Below are positions 44,608-53,597 of a stretch of 64,000 nt of DNA, piece after piece. Numbering within the stretch: position 1 is the first letter of the stretch; each line of letters opens with the position of its first letter. This stretch comes from Bdellovibrionaceae bacterium UBA2316 (GTDB lineage Bacteria > Bdellovibrionota > Bdellovibrionia > Bdellovibrionales > Bdellovibrionaceae), in NCBI GenBank assembly GCA_002345205.1, contig DDVI01000002.1, positions 1 to 64,000 on the forward strand, written 5' to 3'. Both the position numbers and the translations under genes were made by a program. Under the pieces are notes generated by a model that made no database searches, was not told where the DNA came from, and saw only the letters and a list, made by a program, of their open reading frames with translations.

Positions 44608-45449
44608 CAATTATTGGTGGTTCTGGTTTTGAGAATTTTGAAGAATTTGAATTCATCGCTGAGCTAGATCGCGAAACTCCATTTGGCGACTGTGCTTCCG
44701 GATTTAAAAAAGTACGGATTGCTGGACACGAATGCTTGTTCATTTCTAGACATGGTAAGCATCACGAACACTTGCCTAGCGAAGTGAATTATCGTGCTAA
44801 TATCTTTGCGCTAAAAAAACATGGTGCTAAAGCCATTGTTTCATTTTCCGCGGTAGGAAGTTTAAAGAAAGAGTATAAACCAGGTGATATGGTTATCACT
44901 AGCCAATATATTGATAGGACAAAGGGTTTTCGCAAACACACCTTCCTTGGCGAAGGCATTGTAGGGCACGTTTCATTAGCCAAACCAATTTGCGATATTA
45001 TGGAGCAAAAACTTCGCACCGTAGCTTCTAAGTTTGATTTTCAAACCCATTACAATGGAACTTACATTTGTATCGAAGGCCCTTATTTTTCAACCCAAGC
45101 CGAATCTAAATCCTATATCAGTGCAGGCGCCAATATCATCGGTATGACTCATTTTCCTGAGTTTGCGTTGGCTCGTGAAGCTGGACTAGCCTATCTTCCG
45201 TGTTGCTGGGTAACTGACTACGATTGTTGGGATGATTCTATTCCACATGTAACTGTGGCCGAAGTAATTAAGGTTATGAAAGACAATAATTTAAAAGCCT
45301 TTAAACTTCTAAAAGAATTAGTTCAGCTTAAAAGCGATTTATGGCAGGGCACAAAAGCACCTGAAAGCGGTTTGAAAACAGGTTTATTTATGCCTATCGA
45401 TTTAGTCCCAAAAAATAAGTTAGAATGGCTTAAATTATTGATGAACTAA
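44601..45449 (+). CDS. mtnP: 5'-methylthioadenosine phosphorylase
   Basis: A 282-residue nucleoside phosphorylase. GGSGFENF is the phosphate loop, SRHGKHHEHLPSEVNYRAN and CIEGPYFSTQAES are MTAP signatures, and IGMTHFPEFALAREAGLAY with TDYDCW closes the substrate site. It splits methylthioadenosine (or 5'-deoxyadenosine) to adenine and the ribose-1-phosphate used by MtnA. The desaturase gene starts 15 bases later. Confidence 0.92.
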   Translation: MLAIIGGSGFENFEEFEFIAELDRETPFGDCASGFKKVRIAGHECLFISRHGKHHEHLPSEVNYRANIFALKKHGAKAIVSFSAVGSLKKEYKPGDMVITSQYIDRTKGFRKHTFLGEGIVGHVSLAKPICDIMEQKLRTVASKFDFQTHYNGTYICIEGPYFSTQAESKSYISAGANIIGMTHFPEFALAREAGLAYLPCCWVTDYDCWDDSIPHVTVAEVIKVMKDNNLKAFKLLKELVQLKSDLWQGTKAPESGLKTGLFMPIDLVPKNKLEWLKLLMN

Positions 45450-45464
45450 GCAAGAAATGACATA

Positions 45465-46586
45465 ATGAACATACATATGAAAAAGCAAATTGATTGGCCA
45501 GTGGCCCTGTTTCTGACATTAAACCCTATTATTGGATTATCTCTATTTTTTATCTACATCTATTTTTTCGACACGACTGTCGCTATGTGGATTGTGTTCC
45601 TTGCGTTCGCAGCATTAACTAATTTAAGCATCACAGCCGGATACCACCGTTTGTTTGCACACAGAAGCTACGAAACGAATACATTTATGAAATTTATTCT
45701 TTTGTTTTTCGGATCATCGGCATTTCAAGGCCCCGCTTTAAAATGGGCTTCTGATCATCGTCGTCACCACAGTCATATCGATACAGAGAAAGATCCTTAT
45801 TCCATCAAAAAAGGATTTTGGTATGCCCATATCGGATGGTTGTTTTACAAAGAATCCGTAGACCTTGCGATTAAGGCTCCTGATTTAGAAAAAGATAAAT
45901 TAATTCAACACCAAAATAAGCATTACTTATTATGGAGTATCGGAACTGGTTTCTTGTTACCCGTTTTAATCGGTTTACTTTTTGATGCACCTCTGGGCGG
46001 ATTAATTATCTTTGGATCACTTCGTATTTTCCTGACTCAACAAAGTACATTCTTTGTAAATTCACTTTGCCACACGTTAGGTGAGCAAACCTATTCTAAA
46101 GAAATCTCGGCCCGTGATAGCTTTATTGTAGCGATTTTGACTCACGGTGAAGGTTACCATAACTTCCATCACCAGTTTCAATTAGATTATCGCAATGGAA
46201 TTAGATGGTTTCACTGGGACCCAACAAAATGGACTATTCAATTGATGAAGCTTTTTGGAATGGCTAAAAAGCTTAAGACTATTCCATCTCAAGAAATTCT
46301 AAAAGCGAAGTTGAATTCGGAAGCAAAATGGCTAGAAGCTAAAGGTATTTCTGCTGAAAAAGTTGAAGCATTGAAATTGAAAATTTTAGAAACTCAAAAT
46401 AGAGTTAAAAAATTCAAGGAAGAATATCAACAAATCCAGGCGGCTTGGAAAAATTCATCTCAAGTAAAATGGAATGAAGTCCAGCTTCAAATCGAAGAGA
46501 TGAAACTAAACATCAAACGCGCAAAAGCGGAATTTAATTTCGCCTTAAAAGAGTGGCAAATGTACACTCAACTGGCAACAGCGTAG
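45465..46586 (+). CDS. Acyl-CoA/acyl-lipid delta-9-type fatty acid desaturase
   Basis: A 373-residue integral-membrane di-iron desaturase. The three histidine boxes are HRLFAH (in GYHRLFAHRSYE), HRRHHSH (DHRRHHSHIDTEKDPYS) and HNFHHQ (EGYHNFHHQF), with four membrane helices. It introduces cis double bonds into acyl chains, aiding membrane fluidity. The C-terminal ~110 residues are an added charged coiled coil not found in minimal enzymes. It lies 15 bases after mtnP, so transcription may be shared, although the functions seem unrelated. Confidence 0.92.
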   Translation: MNIHMKKQIDWPVALFLTLNPIIGLSLFFIYIYFFDTTVAMWIVFLAFAALTNLSITAGYHRLFAHRSYETNTFMKFILLFFGSSAFQGPALKWASDHRRHHSHIDTEKDPYSIKKGFWYAHIGWLFYKESVDLAIKAPDLEKDKLIQHQNKHYLLWSIGTGFLLPVLIGLLFDAPLGGLIIFGSLRIFLTQQSTFFVNSLCHTLGEQTYSKEISARDSFIVAILTHGEGYHNFHHQFQLDYRNGIRWFHWDPTKWTIQLMKLFGMAKKLKTIPSQEILKAKLNSEAKWLEAKGISAEKVEALKLKILETQNRVKKFKEEYQQIQAAWKNSSQVKWNEVQLQIEEMKLNIKRAKAEFNFALKEWQMYTQLATA

Positions 46587-46588
46587 AT

Positions 46589-47644
46589 TTAGTTCATACT
46601 GGATCTAATAGCGCTTCGTAGTTCTTGTATTGGTTTTCTTTGTATATCCAGAATTAATTGGTACGCGTCGATTTCATCATTTTGTAGTAAACGCGCAAAT
46701 GCCGGTTCTGTCTTGTATCCCATTTCTTTAAGATTCAAAACCTCCTGCTGCCAGGAGGGTGGGCCGTATTTTAAAAGCTTTTCCTCTGCATTAAAATGCA
46801 AAAAACCACTTTGACGAAACGTTGACAACGACGCACAGAAAATCTCTACCGGAATTCCGCGATAGGTAAATCGACATAGGCTGTATTGCATATCGTTTAT
46901 TTCTCCTGCCGTAATTTCAAACTCTGGCAACAAAGCGAAACCTTGCTGACACATAAGTTTGAATTCGTTGGGATCGGCAAAGGTAACCAAAAAATCCAAG
47001 TCGGAATTTGGCAAATCAATCGCTAGCGGCGGTGTCCCGGCGATAAATGGTTCATTGTCTTTAAACATTTCTAGTAGTCTTAGCTCGGACACCAGAATTG
47101 CCATTTTAGGTCGCTCTTCAAAATTTATAACAGATTTAAGCGAAATATTATGAAACTTTATTGCACACGAACCGAAGGAAAGTTCTAATTCAGAGTTAAA
47201 TGTTTTCTCTAATCCGGATTTATCCCAGTCTAATTTAGGATTACGTTTAGCAATTTCGGTTAACGGTTTATCTACAACCATCTCAAGGTGCTCAAAGCCG
47301 GTTTTAACTACCTTTCCTTTCTTGGGTGCAGGCAGCTCTATTAATTTAATCATCCAATTCTTGTACGTGATTGGTGTCGTTAAATCGAACGTAGATATTG
47401 TACGCCCTCTAACTTCTTTTTCGGTCAGTAATTCACCTAATTTTAGGAAGGCTTGATGATAAGCTGCATAATCGTCTTCGGTTTCTACGCGATAACACAA
47501 ATGATCGATGTCCCATTGAGGTTCAATTAATAAATCATGTGCGTTTACTTTTTTAAAAACTGCATCTAGGAATTTTTCCGCTAGTCGCTGAAGCTCATTC
47601 ACTGAAATTTCTGGTATTTTCAATTGAAGATCCTTGGTATTCAA
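46589..47644 (-). CDS. YecM-like VOC domain fused to a DUF4269-like nucleotidyltransferase domain
   Basis: A 351-residue two-domain protein. Residues ~1-170 resemble E. coli YecM: IDHLCYRVETEDDY, VRGRTISTFDL, KLIELPAPKKGK and GFEHLEMVVD. Residues ~190-351 resemble DUF4269: AGTPPLAIDLPNSDLDFLVTF has the G-x(n)-S-D-x-D pattern of minimal nucleotidyltransferases, and FRQSGFLHFNAEEKLLKYG is a family segment. Both parts are usually separate proteins. It starts at TTG 47644 without a clear ribosome site. Function unknown. Confidence 0.65.
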   Translation of the reverse strand: MNTKDLQLKIPEISVNELQRLAEKFLDAVFKKVNAHDLLIEPQWDIDHLCYRVETEDDYAAYHQAFLKLGELLTEKEVRGRTISTFDLTTPITYKNWMIKLIELPAPKKGKVVKTGFEHLEMVVDKPLTEIAKRNPKLDWDKSGLEKTFNSELELSFGSCAIKFHNISLKSVINFEERPKMAILVSELRLLEMFKDNEPFIAGTPPLAIDLPNSDLDFLVTFADPNEFKLMCQQGFALLPEFEITAGEINDMQYSLCRFTYRGIPVEIFCASLSTFRQSGFLHFNAEEKLLKYGPPSWQQEVLNLKEMGYKTEPAFARLLQNDEIDAYQLILDIQRKPIQELRSAIRSSMN

Positions 47645-47756
47645 AATTTTTATCTGAACTAGGAGCCAGGCGCAATAATATTGTCATGTTATTTTACTTG
47701 CCGGAGGTATGAAATTTGGTTTTGATGACGAAGACCATAAATTACAAGGGGCCGCT

Positions 47757-49187
47757 ATGAAACAATCGCTACTTTTTTTATTTCTCGTTTCTATTTTTTC
47801 TATTTCATGCGCCCAGAAACAGCTTGCTAGTTATCTCGCCGCCAATCCAGATGCGATGCGACTGCCAAATACAAATTCAACTAGCGAATATATGTCACTT
47901 GGACGATTTGCCATGATTCAAGGGCCTACAAGTGATAGTGAAGCCTATTTTTCAAGTATTTCGCCAAGATATAAAAACTATACCTACGTTCTTGTAGATG
48001 CCGCAGGTAAGGAAATGGCGCGCGTTCAGCCATATGAAGTGATCGAGCAAGCTAATTACACGTTCTGGAAAATCGACAAATTTCACTTTACGGGTTTAAC
48101 TGCAGGTCAAGATTATGGTCTTCATGTTGTAGAAAAACCGACAGACAAACTAGATCAGTCCATGGATTTTAGAAAGTTCAAATCGATGGATTTAAATCAA
48201 ACACATTTCAAATTTGTAGTCGGTTCATGTCAGGCGGACGATCATAGATTTTCCGCGGTTCGTAAAGCAATCTGGAACAAAGTGGTCCAAACTAGTCCTG
48301 ATTTCATCATCATGAATGGGGACGTTGTTTACGTAGATTCTTTCGAATTTGTGAAGCGTGAAACTAAAACTCACAAAACGCAAGAGTGGGAAATCTGGGG
48401 CCGCTATATGGATAGCTTCCAAACTCTAGAAATATTTCGTAGTCAGCGATTAATTCCAATTGTTGCTAACTGGGATGATCATGATATGGGAACAAATAAT
48501 TCGGACATAAATTTTTCTGGTAAAGATCATGCTAAACGTGTCTTTAAGGCTTTGTTCCACGCACCCGATATCAAAGGTGTATTTAAACAAGGTGTGGGAG
48601 GTGTGTCCTCTGCCTACACATTGTTTGGGCAAAAATTTATCATGATGGATGGACGCTACTTTCGCCAGCCACCGGGAACGCAGAAGGACCCAAACGGTCA
48701 TTTAGGAAAACGTCAGCATGAATGGATCATTTCAGAAATGAATAGTAATTCCCTACCTACATGGCTAGTAATGGGCGATCAATTTTTCCAAAGCCTCGTT
48801 GAAGTCGGTGAGGGCGAAAAAAAGAAAATCGTGAACGAAACATTCATCGGTGATCACCCCGTACAGTTTGATCGCTTCCTAAAAGACGTTAAGGACAGCA
48901 AATCAACAACAGTATTTATTTCAGGCGACGTACATTTTTCTGAAATTTCAACTGTAGACAAAAACGTCCTAGGTTACCCAACATTTGAACTAACAGCCAG
49001 TCCTTACCACAGCTATATATTCGGCGGAAAAAACTGGGAAAACCCACGCAGGGTCGTCGCCACTAAAGAACACAACTTCATGTTAGTCGAAGCGGATACG
49101 CACGGAAATGGAATCAAGGCCAATGTGCGCGCCATCGGGGCGGGTACTGATGTGTTGTTTGAAAAAGAAATAGTGGTTACGAAATAG
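47757..49187 (+). CDS. PhoD-like phosphodiesterase/phosphatase lipoprotein
   Basis: A metallophosphoesterase of the alkaline phosphatase D family. VVGSCQADDHRFSAV, MNGDVVYVDS, ANWDDHDMGTNNSD, MDGRYFRQPPGT, MGDQFFQSL and SGDVHFSE are metal-site motifs in order. ATG 47757 is preferred to 47709: AAGGGG stands 6-7 bases before it, and the product begins with a lipoprotein signal ending SIFSISC. It would be anchored at the periplasmic face or cell surface and release phosphate from phosphodiesters. A strong terminator follows and marks the end of the core-like region. Confidence 0.87.
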   Translation: MKQSLLFLFLVSIFSISCAQKQLASYLAANPDAMRLPNTNSTSEYMSLGRFAMIQGPTSDSEAYFSSISPRYKNYTYVLVDAAGKEMARVQPYEVIEQANYTFWKIDKFHFTGLTAGQDYGLHVVEKPTDKLDQSMDFRKFKSMDLNQTHFKFVVGSCQADDHRFSAVRKAIWNKVVQTSPDFIIMNGDVVYVDSFEFVKRETKTHKTQEWEIWGRYMDSFQTLEIFRSQRLIPIVANWDDHDMGTNNSDINFSGKDHAKRVFKALFHAPDIKGVFKQGVGGVSSAYTLFGQKFIMMDGRYFRQPPGTQKDPNGHLGKRQHEWIISEMNSNSLPTWLVMGDQFFQSLVEVGEGEKKKIVNETFIGDHPVQFDRFLKDVKDSKSTTVFISGDVHFSEISTVDKNVLGYPTFELTASPYHSYIFGGKNWENPRRVVATKEHNFMLVEADTHGNGIKANVRAIGAGTDVLFEKEIVVTK

Positions 49188-49205
49188 TTTAAGGCTTAGA
49201 AACTA

Positions 49206-49230
49206 AAAAACCACCCATGAGGTGGTTTTT
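49206..49230. terminator. Bidirectional intrinsic terminator
   Basis: Arms AAAAACCACC (49206-49215) and GGTGGTTTTT (49221-49230) with a 5-base loop, T run on both strands, 19 bases after the PhoD-like stop. Confidence 0.92.
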
Positions 49231-49373
49231 AAAAAATTGGCTCAGGTCATCCGACACTGGATTCGCCAATCGCCCCCAGCACCGCCCTGAGCTTAACTAC
49301 TGATAAGCTCACATTTTTTCGCCATTTCGACAAGGACTATCTACATGAGCAGTATGTCGTTCTAGGCCGCTCT

Positions 49374-49706
49374 ATGAACCAAATAGCCCTCGAAAGGGGC
49401 TGTGCTAGGTCAACAGTGGGGGCAGCTTTGAAAGAGCTGGGATTTGCGATCAGGGCCCGATCCGATCTTCAATGCAGCAAGGGCCAAGTTCCTTTTGGAT
49501 TCCGGATCGTTAAAGGCAACTTAGTGGCGCACGGTGGCGAAACCGCAGTCTTGAACCGGATGGCCGAACTTAAAAAGACCGGGGCAAGCTATGGTGAGAT
49601 CGCTGACTGGCTTAATAGACAAAAGATTCCAACCAAAAATAAAGCCAAAAAATGGGATCGACCAACAATTTATAAAATTCTGAAAGCATGTCATCACTCG
49701 AAATAA
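49374..49706 (+). CDS. Recombinase-domain DNA-binding protein, probably remnant
   Basis: A short protein with a helix-turn-helix (SMNQIALERGCARSTVGAAL) followed by a segment typical of the 'recombinase' domain of large serine recombinases (PFGFRIVKGNLVAHGGE, KKTGASYGEIADWLNRQKIP, KWDRPTIYKIL). No resolvase catalytic domain is present. Protein-like sequence continues in frame upstream of ATG 49374 (HFDKDYLHEQYVVLG) to about 49233 without a good start codon, so it is either a 5'-truncated recombinase or starts at a rare codon. It overlaps the end of the convergent DUF1917-like gene by 13 bases and sits at the left edge of the island. Confidence 0.5.
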   Translation: MNQIALERGCARSTVGAALKELGFAIRARSDLQCSKGQVPFGFRIVKGNLVAHGGETAVLNRMAELKKTGASYGEIADWLNRQKIPTKNKAKKWDRPTIYKILKACHHSK

Positions 49707-50101
49707 AGTGAGACGCGCTCGCCTCCATTGATCCGGTAATGTCCTTCGCTCGTAGCTTTATCTGTTTTGTACGACAATTTTTTCAAAAAACCCAAAGTGC
49801 GTAAATGGTCTCGCACCCTCATCACATCCTGCCGATCAGTTGAGTCATAAGTATATATGCATACAACTTTGATCCAATTGTTTTTGGAAAGTCTGTTTGG
49901 TTTTGCCGTAGCCGCTTTTGCTGCGATACCCAGTTTGCCTAATTCTGTATCTCGAGCGATAAGTGCCCATTTTTCATCAAGTCGATTTAACGGAACAAAG
50001 ATAAGCCACTTCCCGGATCTCTCCGTCCAATCATTTGGTGGTTTTGGGTGAGCCGCGTGGACCCAGTAATCACTTTTTATTCGCGATGGTGCCAAGGTCA
50101 T
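49694..50101 (-). CDS. Bles03/DUF1917-like (putative phosphothreonine-lyase-like domain) protein
   Basis: A 135-residue protein. YWVHAAHPKPP, SGKWLIFVPLNRLDEKWALI, VCIYTYDSTDRQDVMRV and LSYKTDKATSEGHYRING match the pattern I know for BLES03/DUF1917-type domains, annotated in bacteria as a putative phosphothreonine lyase domain. Catalysis is unproven. It is the third gene of the XRE-primase/helicase operon, its ATG overlapping the helicase stop (ATGA), so it is likely translated with it and part of the same conflict system. Confidence 0.55.
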   Translation of the reverse strand: MTLAPSRIKSDYWVHAAHPKPPNDWTERSGKWLIFVPLNRLDEKWALIARDTELGKLGIAAKAATAKPNRLSKNNWIKVVCIYTYDSTDRQDVMRVRDHLRTLGFLKKLSYKTDKATSEGHYRINGGERVSLYFE

Positions 50102-51357
50102 GGGTTCACCAATGATGGCCTTGGCCGGCTATACAAAGCAAGTGGTCCAAGGAGTCGGTCATCTTCATGTATTCGATAACCCATCTTGCGATAAGTTGAA
50201 ACTCGGCTTCGATACATCTTGAGAAACATCGCGCTGTATGAATCAACAAAATCAATGATCTGGGCAGATTTTTTATCTTCAGATTCTCGGTGAATCCTTC
50301 CGGCATACTGTATCAGTCGCCCCTCAAAAGAAAGTGGAGTGGAAAATATGAGCGTATCAAGTTCTGGCAAATCAAATCCTTCACCGATCAGTGAAGCGGT
50401 TGCCATCAGCAACACTTTCTTTTTTTCAGCTCGCAACTCAGCTACCTTTAAGAGTGATTCACGACGTTGCTTGTTGGTTAGGGTGCCGTCGAGGACCACA
50501 ATCTCAACATCAGTGCTTACCTCTTTTATCAACTTCTCTAGGATCTCAAGATGATCTTTGCGATCCGAGACTAAAAGAGGGAATCGATTCTGCTCAAGAG
50601 CTTCTGCAACTTTAGTTTTGATCAAATGATTACGTGTTTCACTCTGCACAAGATGATGAATCAATACATGATATGGCGGTTGTCGCCCTAATTCATCTGG
50701 GAATACGAGGGAGGTTTCAAAAATCGAGACTTCTTTTGACAGCTCAGAGACCTCTGAGGGTAAAATTTCATGACGAATTGGTCCGCACTGAAAAAACATG
50801 ATCTTTTCAAGGCCGTCTTTTCGATAAGGTGTTGCTGACAGACCCACCACATACCTTGCTGGAAGCTGCTTTAGGATAGCTTCAAACGAAGTGGCAGGAA
50901 TGTGATGGCACTCATCAATGATGATTTGAGAATACTTCTCAGCAATCTCAGATAGGTCATCCAAACGACTGATGGACTGAAGCATTCCAACATCTACCTT
51001 GCCGGTCATCGTCTTCTTTGATCCGCTCAAGGTGCCAATCTCTTTAGGTGGTATTTTAAGAAAACTTGAGATGCGCTCCTTCCACTGATCAAGCAAAGGC
51101 TGCCTATGAACTAAAATCAGTGTCGAGACTTTTCGATCAGCAATCAACTTACAAGCCATCACTGTTTTGCCAGCACCGGGAGGAGCCATCAGAATACCAA
51201 GATCGGACTCTTTAACTCGTTTAACGGCCTTTTCTTGTATAGAAGTCAGCGTACCTTCAAAATCGACTTTGATCTTCCTCTTGGCTATACGTTCATCTCT
51301 GATAACAACGCTCGCGCCCGCTTCTTGAAGAATTTTTGTAGCTTTATCTAAGACTCC
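50098..51357 (-). CDS. TOTE-type conflict protein, SF2 helicase part (downstream of frameshift)
   Basis: The C-terminal part of a primase-helicase. In order: LTSIQEKAVKRV (Q-motif region), Walker A APPGAGKT, a second-strand LVHRQPLLDQW, DEAH-type box IIIDECHH, SATPYRKD, and motif VI IQYAGRIHRES. The first ATG in this frame (51189) lies immediately before Walker A, and protein-like sequence extends upstream in frame to about 51357 (VLDKATKILQEAG, VVIRDERIAKRK). The natural product is thus one chain with the primase part, joined by a -1 shift at the four-G run 51356-51359 (minus strand). If read separately the helicase would lack its N-terminal segment. Overlaps the next gene by 4 bases. Confidence 0.78.
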   Translation of the reverse strand, partial: GVLDKATKILQEAGASVVIRDERIAKRKIKVDFEGTLTSIQEKAVKRVKESDLGILMAPPGAGKTVMACKLIADRKVSTLILVHRQPLLDQWKERISSFLKIPPKEIGTLSGSKKTMTGKVDVGMLQSISRLDDLSEIAEKYSQIIIDECHHIPATSFEAILKQLPARYVVGLSATPYRKDGLEKIMFFQCGPIRHEILPSEVSELSKEVSIFETSLVFPDELGRQPPYHVLIHHLVQSETRNHLIKTKVAEALEQNRFPLLVSDRKDHLEILEKLIKEVSTDVEIVVLDGTLTNKQRRESLLKVAELRAEKKKVLLMATASLIGEGFDLPELDTLIFSTPLSFEGRLIQYAGRIHRESEDKKSAQIIDFVDSYSAMFLKMYRSRVSTYRKMGYRIHEDDRLLGPLALYSRPRPSLVNP

Positions 51358-52541
51358 CCTTGGTCAGGCCTCATTTCGCCGGAGAAGATAAATCTAGGGT
51401 TTGGATATGTTTGCATCCTCATCCGCTGGAGCTTGTAAAACTCTGGATTCGCAAAACTCGATGTCTTTTTAAGCCGAGCAATCACCTTGGTTGGTAGGCC
51501 CTCGATGGGAATTGAGAGCATAGCGCCAAAAGTAACTTCAACATCTTTATCCTCCAGAGGGTTATCGTGCTCTTGAACGACTGAGGTCTTATCAAGAATT
51601 TCGTTGTCGGTGAGCCAAGCGACATCTTCAAAGGCATCTGGTCGTTTGACACCACTCTTTGGCAAATACTCTTTTAGTAACAGATCAACTTCGTATTTAT
51701 AAATTCGACGAACAGAAGACAAGAATACCCATTGATCTGCAATAACATTGAAAGATTCATCGACAAAACAACTGTTGCCAGCCTCTCGTGGAGTCTTTTG
51801 CAGCGGCAAGGCAATTAAATTGCCGAAACCTCCTCTGGGCAAAAAATCCTGAGTGGGAAAGAAGCGATCATAAGATTCAAGGCTCAGTCGGATGTTTCTC
51901 TCTGAGCACTTTGCAATGATCAGAGTTCCTAGAGACCTCGCCAATCGAGCCGGCACTGGTTCTGCAAAAAAGATCCAAGCATGACCACCTTTACCAGACC
52001 GAGATCTCTCCATGGCGACGTCTATTCCCAACGATTTGGCCGTTTCACAGTAAGCCAATAGATCCGCCTGCCAAGATGATTCATCAAAATCGCAAGCCAA
52101 GAATTTACAAGTATCGTCAGATCGGATCGCATAGGTGCCGATTGTTGTTGATCCCCGAAGATGATTCCCTACTGCAGATGCGTTCAGGGGCGAAAATTTC
52201 TGGTGGCTACAGTCGGTACACTTAATGGCAGGCTTTTGACAGATTGGTTTTGACCATTCATTTTCACATACCGGCGAGTATCCGCTCCTGTTGGTTTTGT
52301 TGTTCTCCCACCGCTTGGGGTAAATGTCTTCTCGTCCACGGAATAAAGTCAAAAACAGTTCAGCTTTCTCGTCGTTAGATTCAGGAGACTTCATCAGGGC
52401 TGGGCGACCCAATAGCATTGCTGGCATTTGCAGGTCTCTTTGTGCTCGCAATTCTTTGAGCTCTTTCAACAGAGCAGTTCGATCCTTTTCAATAGCTGTA
52501 AGTCGATCTTCAATCGTACGAATTTGATCATCTATGCCCAT
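51348..52541 (-). CDS. TOTE-type conflict protein, archaeo-eukaryotic primase part
   Basis: A 397-residue product, ending DQGES at a stop just after the frameshift point. An N-terminal coiled coil (residues 1-40) precedes CENEW and CTDCSHQ (possible zinc cluster). The archaeo-eukaryotic primase core has the metal-binding D-x-D in LACDFDES (Asp151, Asp153), RSRSGKGGHAWIFF (His187) and FGNLIALPLQ. This combination is the primase domain described for TOTE conflict systems, where it is normally fused to an SF2 helicase. Its ATG lies 14 bases inside the end of the XRE gene. It may prime or synthesise nucleic acid in a defence reaction; biochemical details are not established here. Confidence 0.8.
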   Translation of the reverse strand: MGIDDQIRTIEDRLTAIEKDRTALLKELKELRAQRDLQMPAMLLGRPALMKSPESNDEKAELFLTLFRGREDIYPKRWENNKTNRSGYSPVCENEWSKPICQKPAIKCTDCSHQKFSPLNASAVGNHLRGSTTIGTYAIRSDDTCKFLACDFDESSWQADLLAYCETAKSLGIDVAMERSRSGKGGHAWIFFAEPVPARLARSLGTLIIAKCSERNIRLSLESYDRFFPTQDFLPRGGFGNLIALPLQKTPREAGNSCFVDESFNVIADQWVFLSSVRRIYKYEVDLLLKEYLPKSGVKRPDAFEDVAWLTDNEILDKTSVVQEHDNPLEDKDVEVTFGAMLSIPIEGLPTKVIARLKKTSSFANPEFYKLQRMRMQTYPNPRFIFSGEMRPDQGES

Positions 52542-52890
52542 TGAGCCCTGCTTTAATTGTAACTTTCAGTTTCAGGGCTGAGTGAATCTCTATTAGCTTA
52601 TCAATACTCATGTGACCGATTTGACCCGTGAAGATTTTCGATACTCGGTCTTGAGAAAGACCGGGCACCATTGAGGCCAATTGGCGTTGGCTGATCTTCT
52701 TTTTCTGGCAATGTTCTTTTATGGCCGCAATCAAGTCAGATTTAACCTTGATTACCTGATAGTCTGCTCCCCATGAGTCCGCAATCTGTGCCAGTTCTTT
52801 TTCATGTTTGCTCAGCACTTGTCCGCCTTTCGGAAATGACTGTAAATATACCGTCATCAACTTGTGGTCAAACTCATTTAGTCGATGCAC
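52528..52890 (-). CDS. XRE-family helix-turn-helix regulator
   Basis: A small DNA-binding protein: SQRQLASMVPGLSQDRVSKIF is the helix-turn-helix (quoted in part), followed by HMSIDKLIEIHSALKLKV, the HigA/XRE tail. The frame is open to 53142 but runs under darT; realistic starts are GTG 52890 (used here) or ATG 52857, neither with a strong ribosome site. It overlaps the primase gene by 14 bases and diverges from darT across 50-80 bases, so it could control both the primase-helicase operon and the toxin-antitoxin pair. Confidence 0.65.
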   Translation of the reverse strand: MHRLNEFDHKLMTVYLQSFPKGGQVLSKHEKELAQIADSWGADYQVIKVKSDLIAAIKEHCQKKKISQRQLASMVPGLSQDRVSKIFTGQIGHMSIDKLIEIHSALKLKVTIKAGLNGHR

Positions 52891-52938
52891 CGAATACCCA
52901 TTCGTGGTAAGAGGTGTATCTAATTTGAACGGAGTTTT

Positions 52939-53595
52939 GTGATCAAATCGCTTAGTCAAACAATCAATGAAAAGTATCAAGTATGGGCTGCTTATCACAT
53001 GACCCACATTGATAACTTGCGTTCGATTCTTCAGTCTGGAGAACTCCGTTCTTACAATTTGATGAGGGGCCAAGGTTATCACAATCTTGCAAATGAAGAT
53101 GTTCAGGCGGGTCGCGCAGCCATTACCGTGGCCGCAACCCAAAAGCCGCTACACGACTATGTCCCTCTGTATTTGGGCTTCAAAACTCCAATGGTTGCCA
53201 TCAATCAAACACAAAATGAGGATTTACTTTTTCTTAGATTCTCGTTGGATATTTTGGGAACACAAGGCTCCGTAGTGTGTGACGGCAACGCAAGGTCCAA
53301 TTCTTCAAAATTTTATTTGTTTACAGGCCCGGATGTCTTTTCTTGCATTGATGTCGGCGCGATTCGAACCGTCAAATATGCAGGCAACCCCGAGCTTAAA
53401 AGAAAAAAACAGGCTGAAATTTTGATCCCTGATCGACTTAAAGTGGCTCAAATGCTTGATATGATTTGTTATAGCGAAAGTGCCAAAACTCGCGCCTTGT
53501 CAATTTTACGCGAATTTGATATAAAAAAGCCCGTTAAGGTCAATCAAGGCTGGTACTTTGTTAACTCTTCTCAATCTGGCCCCAAAGAAGGATAA
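52939..53595 (+). CDS. darT: DarT-type DNA ADP-ribosyltransferase toxin
   Basis: A 218-residue DUF4433 protein. YHMTHIDNLRSIL (His20, His23), LHDYVPLYLGFKTPM, CDGNARS and KRKKQAEILIP (Glu160 as the catalytic glutamate) are the DarT signatures, so the active site looks intact. DarT uses NAD+ to ADP-ribosylate bases of single-stranded DNA and blocks replication. It starts at GTG 52939 with GGAG 4-5 bases upstream. The macrodomain antitoxin gene follows by 2 bases. Confidence 0.88.
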   Translation: MIKSLSQTINEKYQVWAAYHMTHIDNLRSILQSGELRSYNLMRGQGYHNLANEDVQAGRAAITVAATQKPLHDYVPLYLGFKTPMVAINQTQNEDLLFLRFSLDILGTQGSVVCDGNARSNSSKFYLFTGPDVFSCIDVGAIRTVKYAGNPELKRKKQAEILIPDRLKVAQMLDMICYSESAKTRALSILREFDIKKPVKVNQGWYFVNSSQSGPKEG

Positions 53596-53597
53596 AA

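Noticed and set aside
47709..47756. Upstream ATG for the PhoD-like gene
   Set aside because: Its GGAGG is only 1 base away, and it would place 16 residues before a clear lipoprotein signal.
52891..53142. N-terminal extension of the XRE gene
   Set aside because: It lies opposite darT and has no protein-like features.
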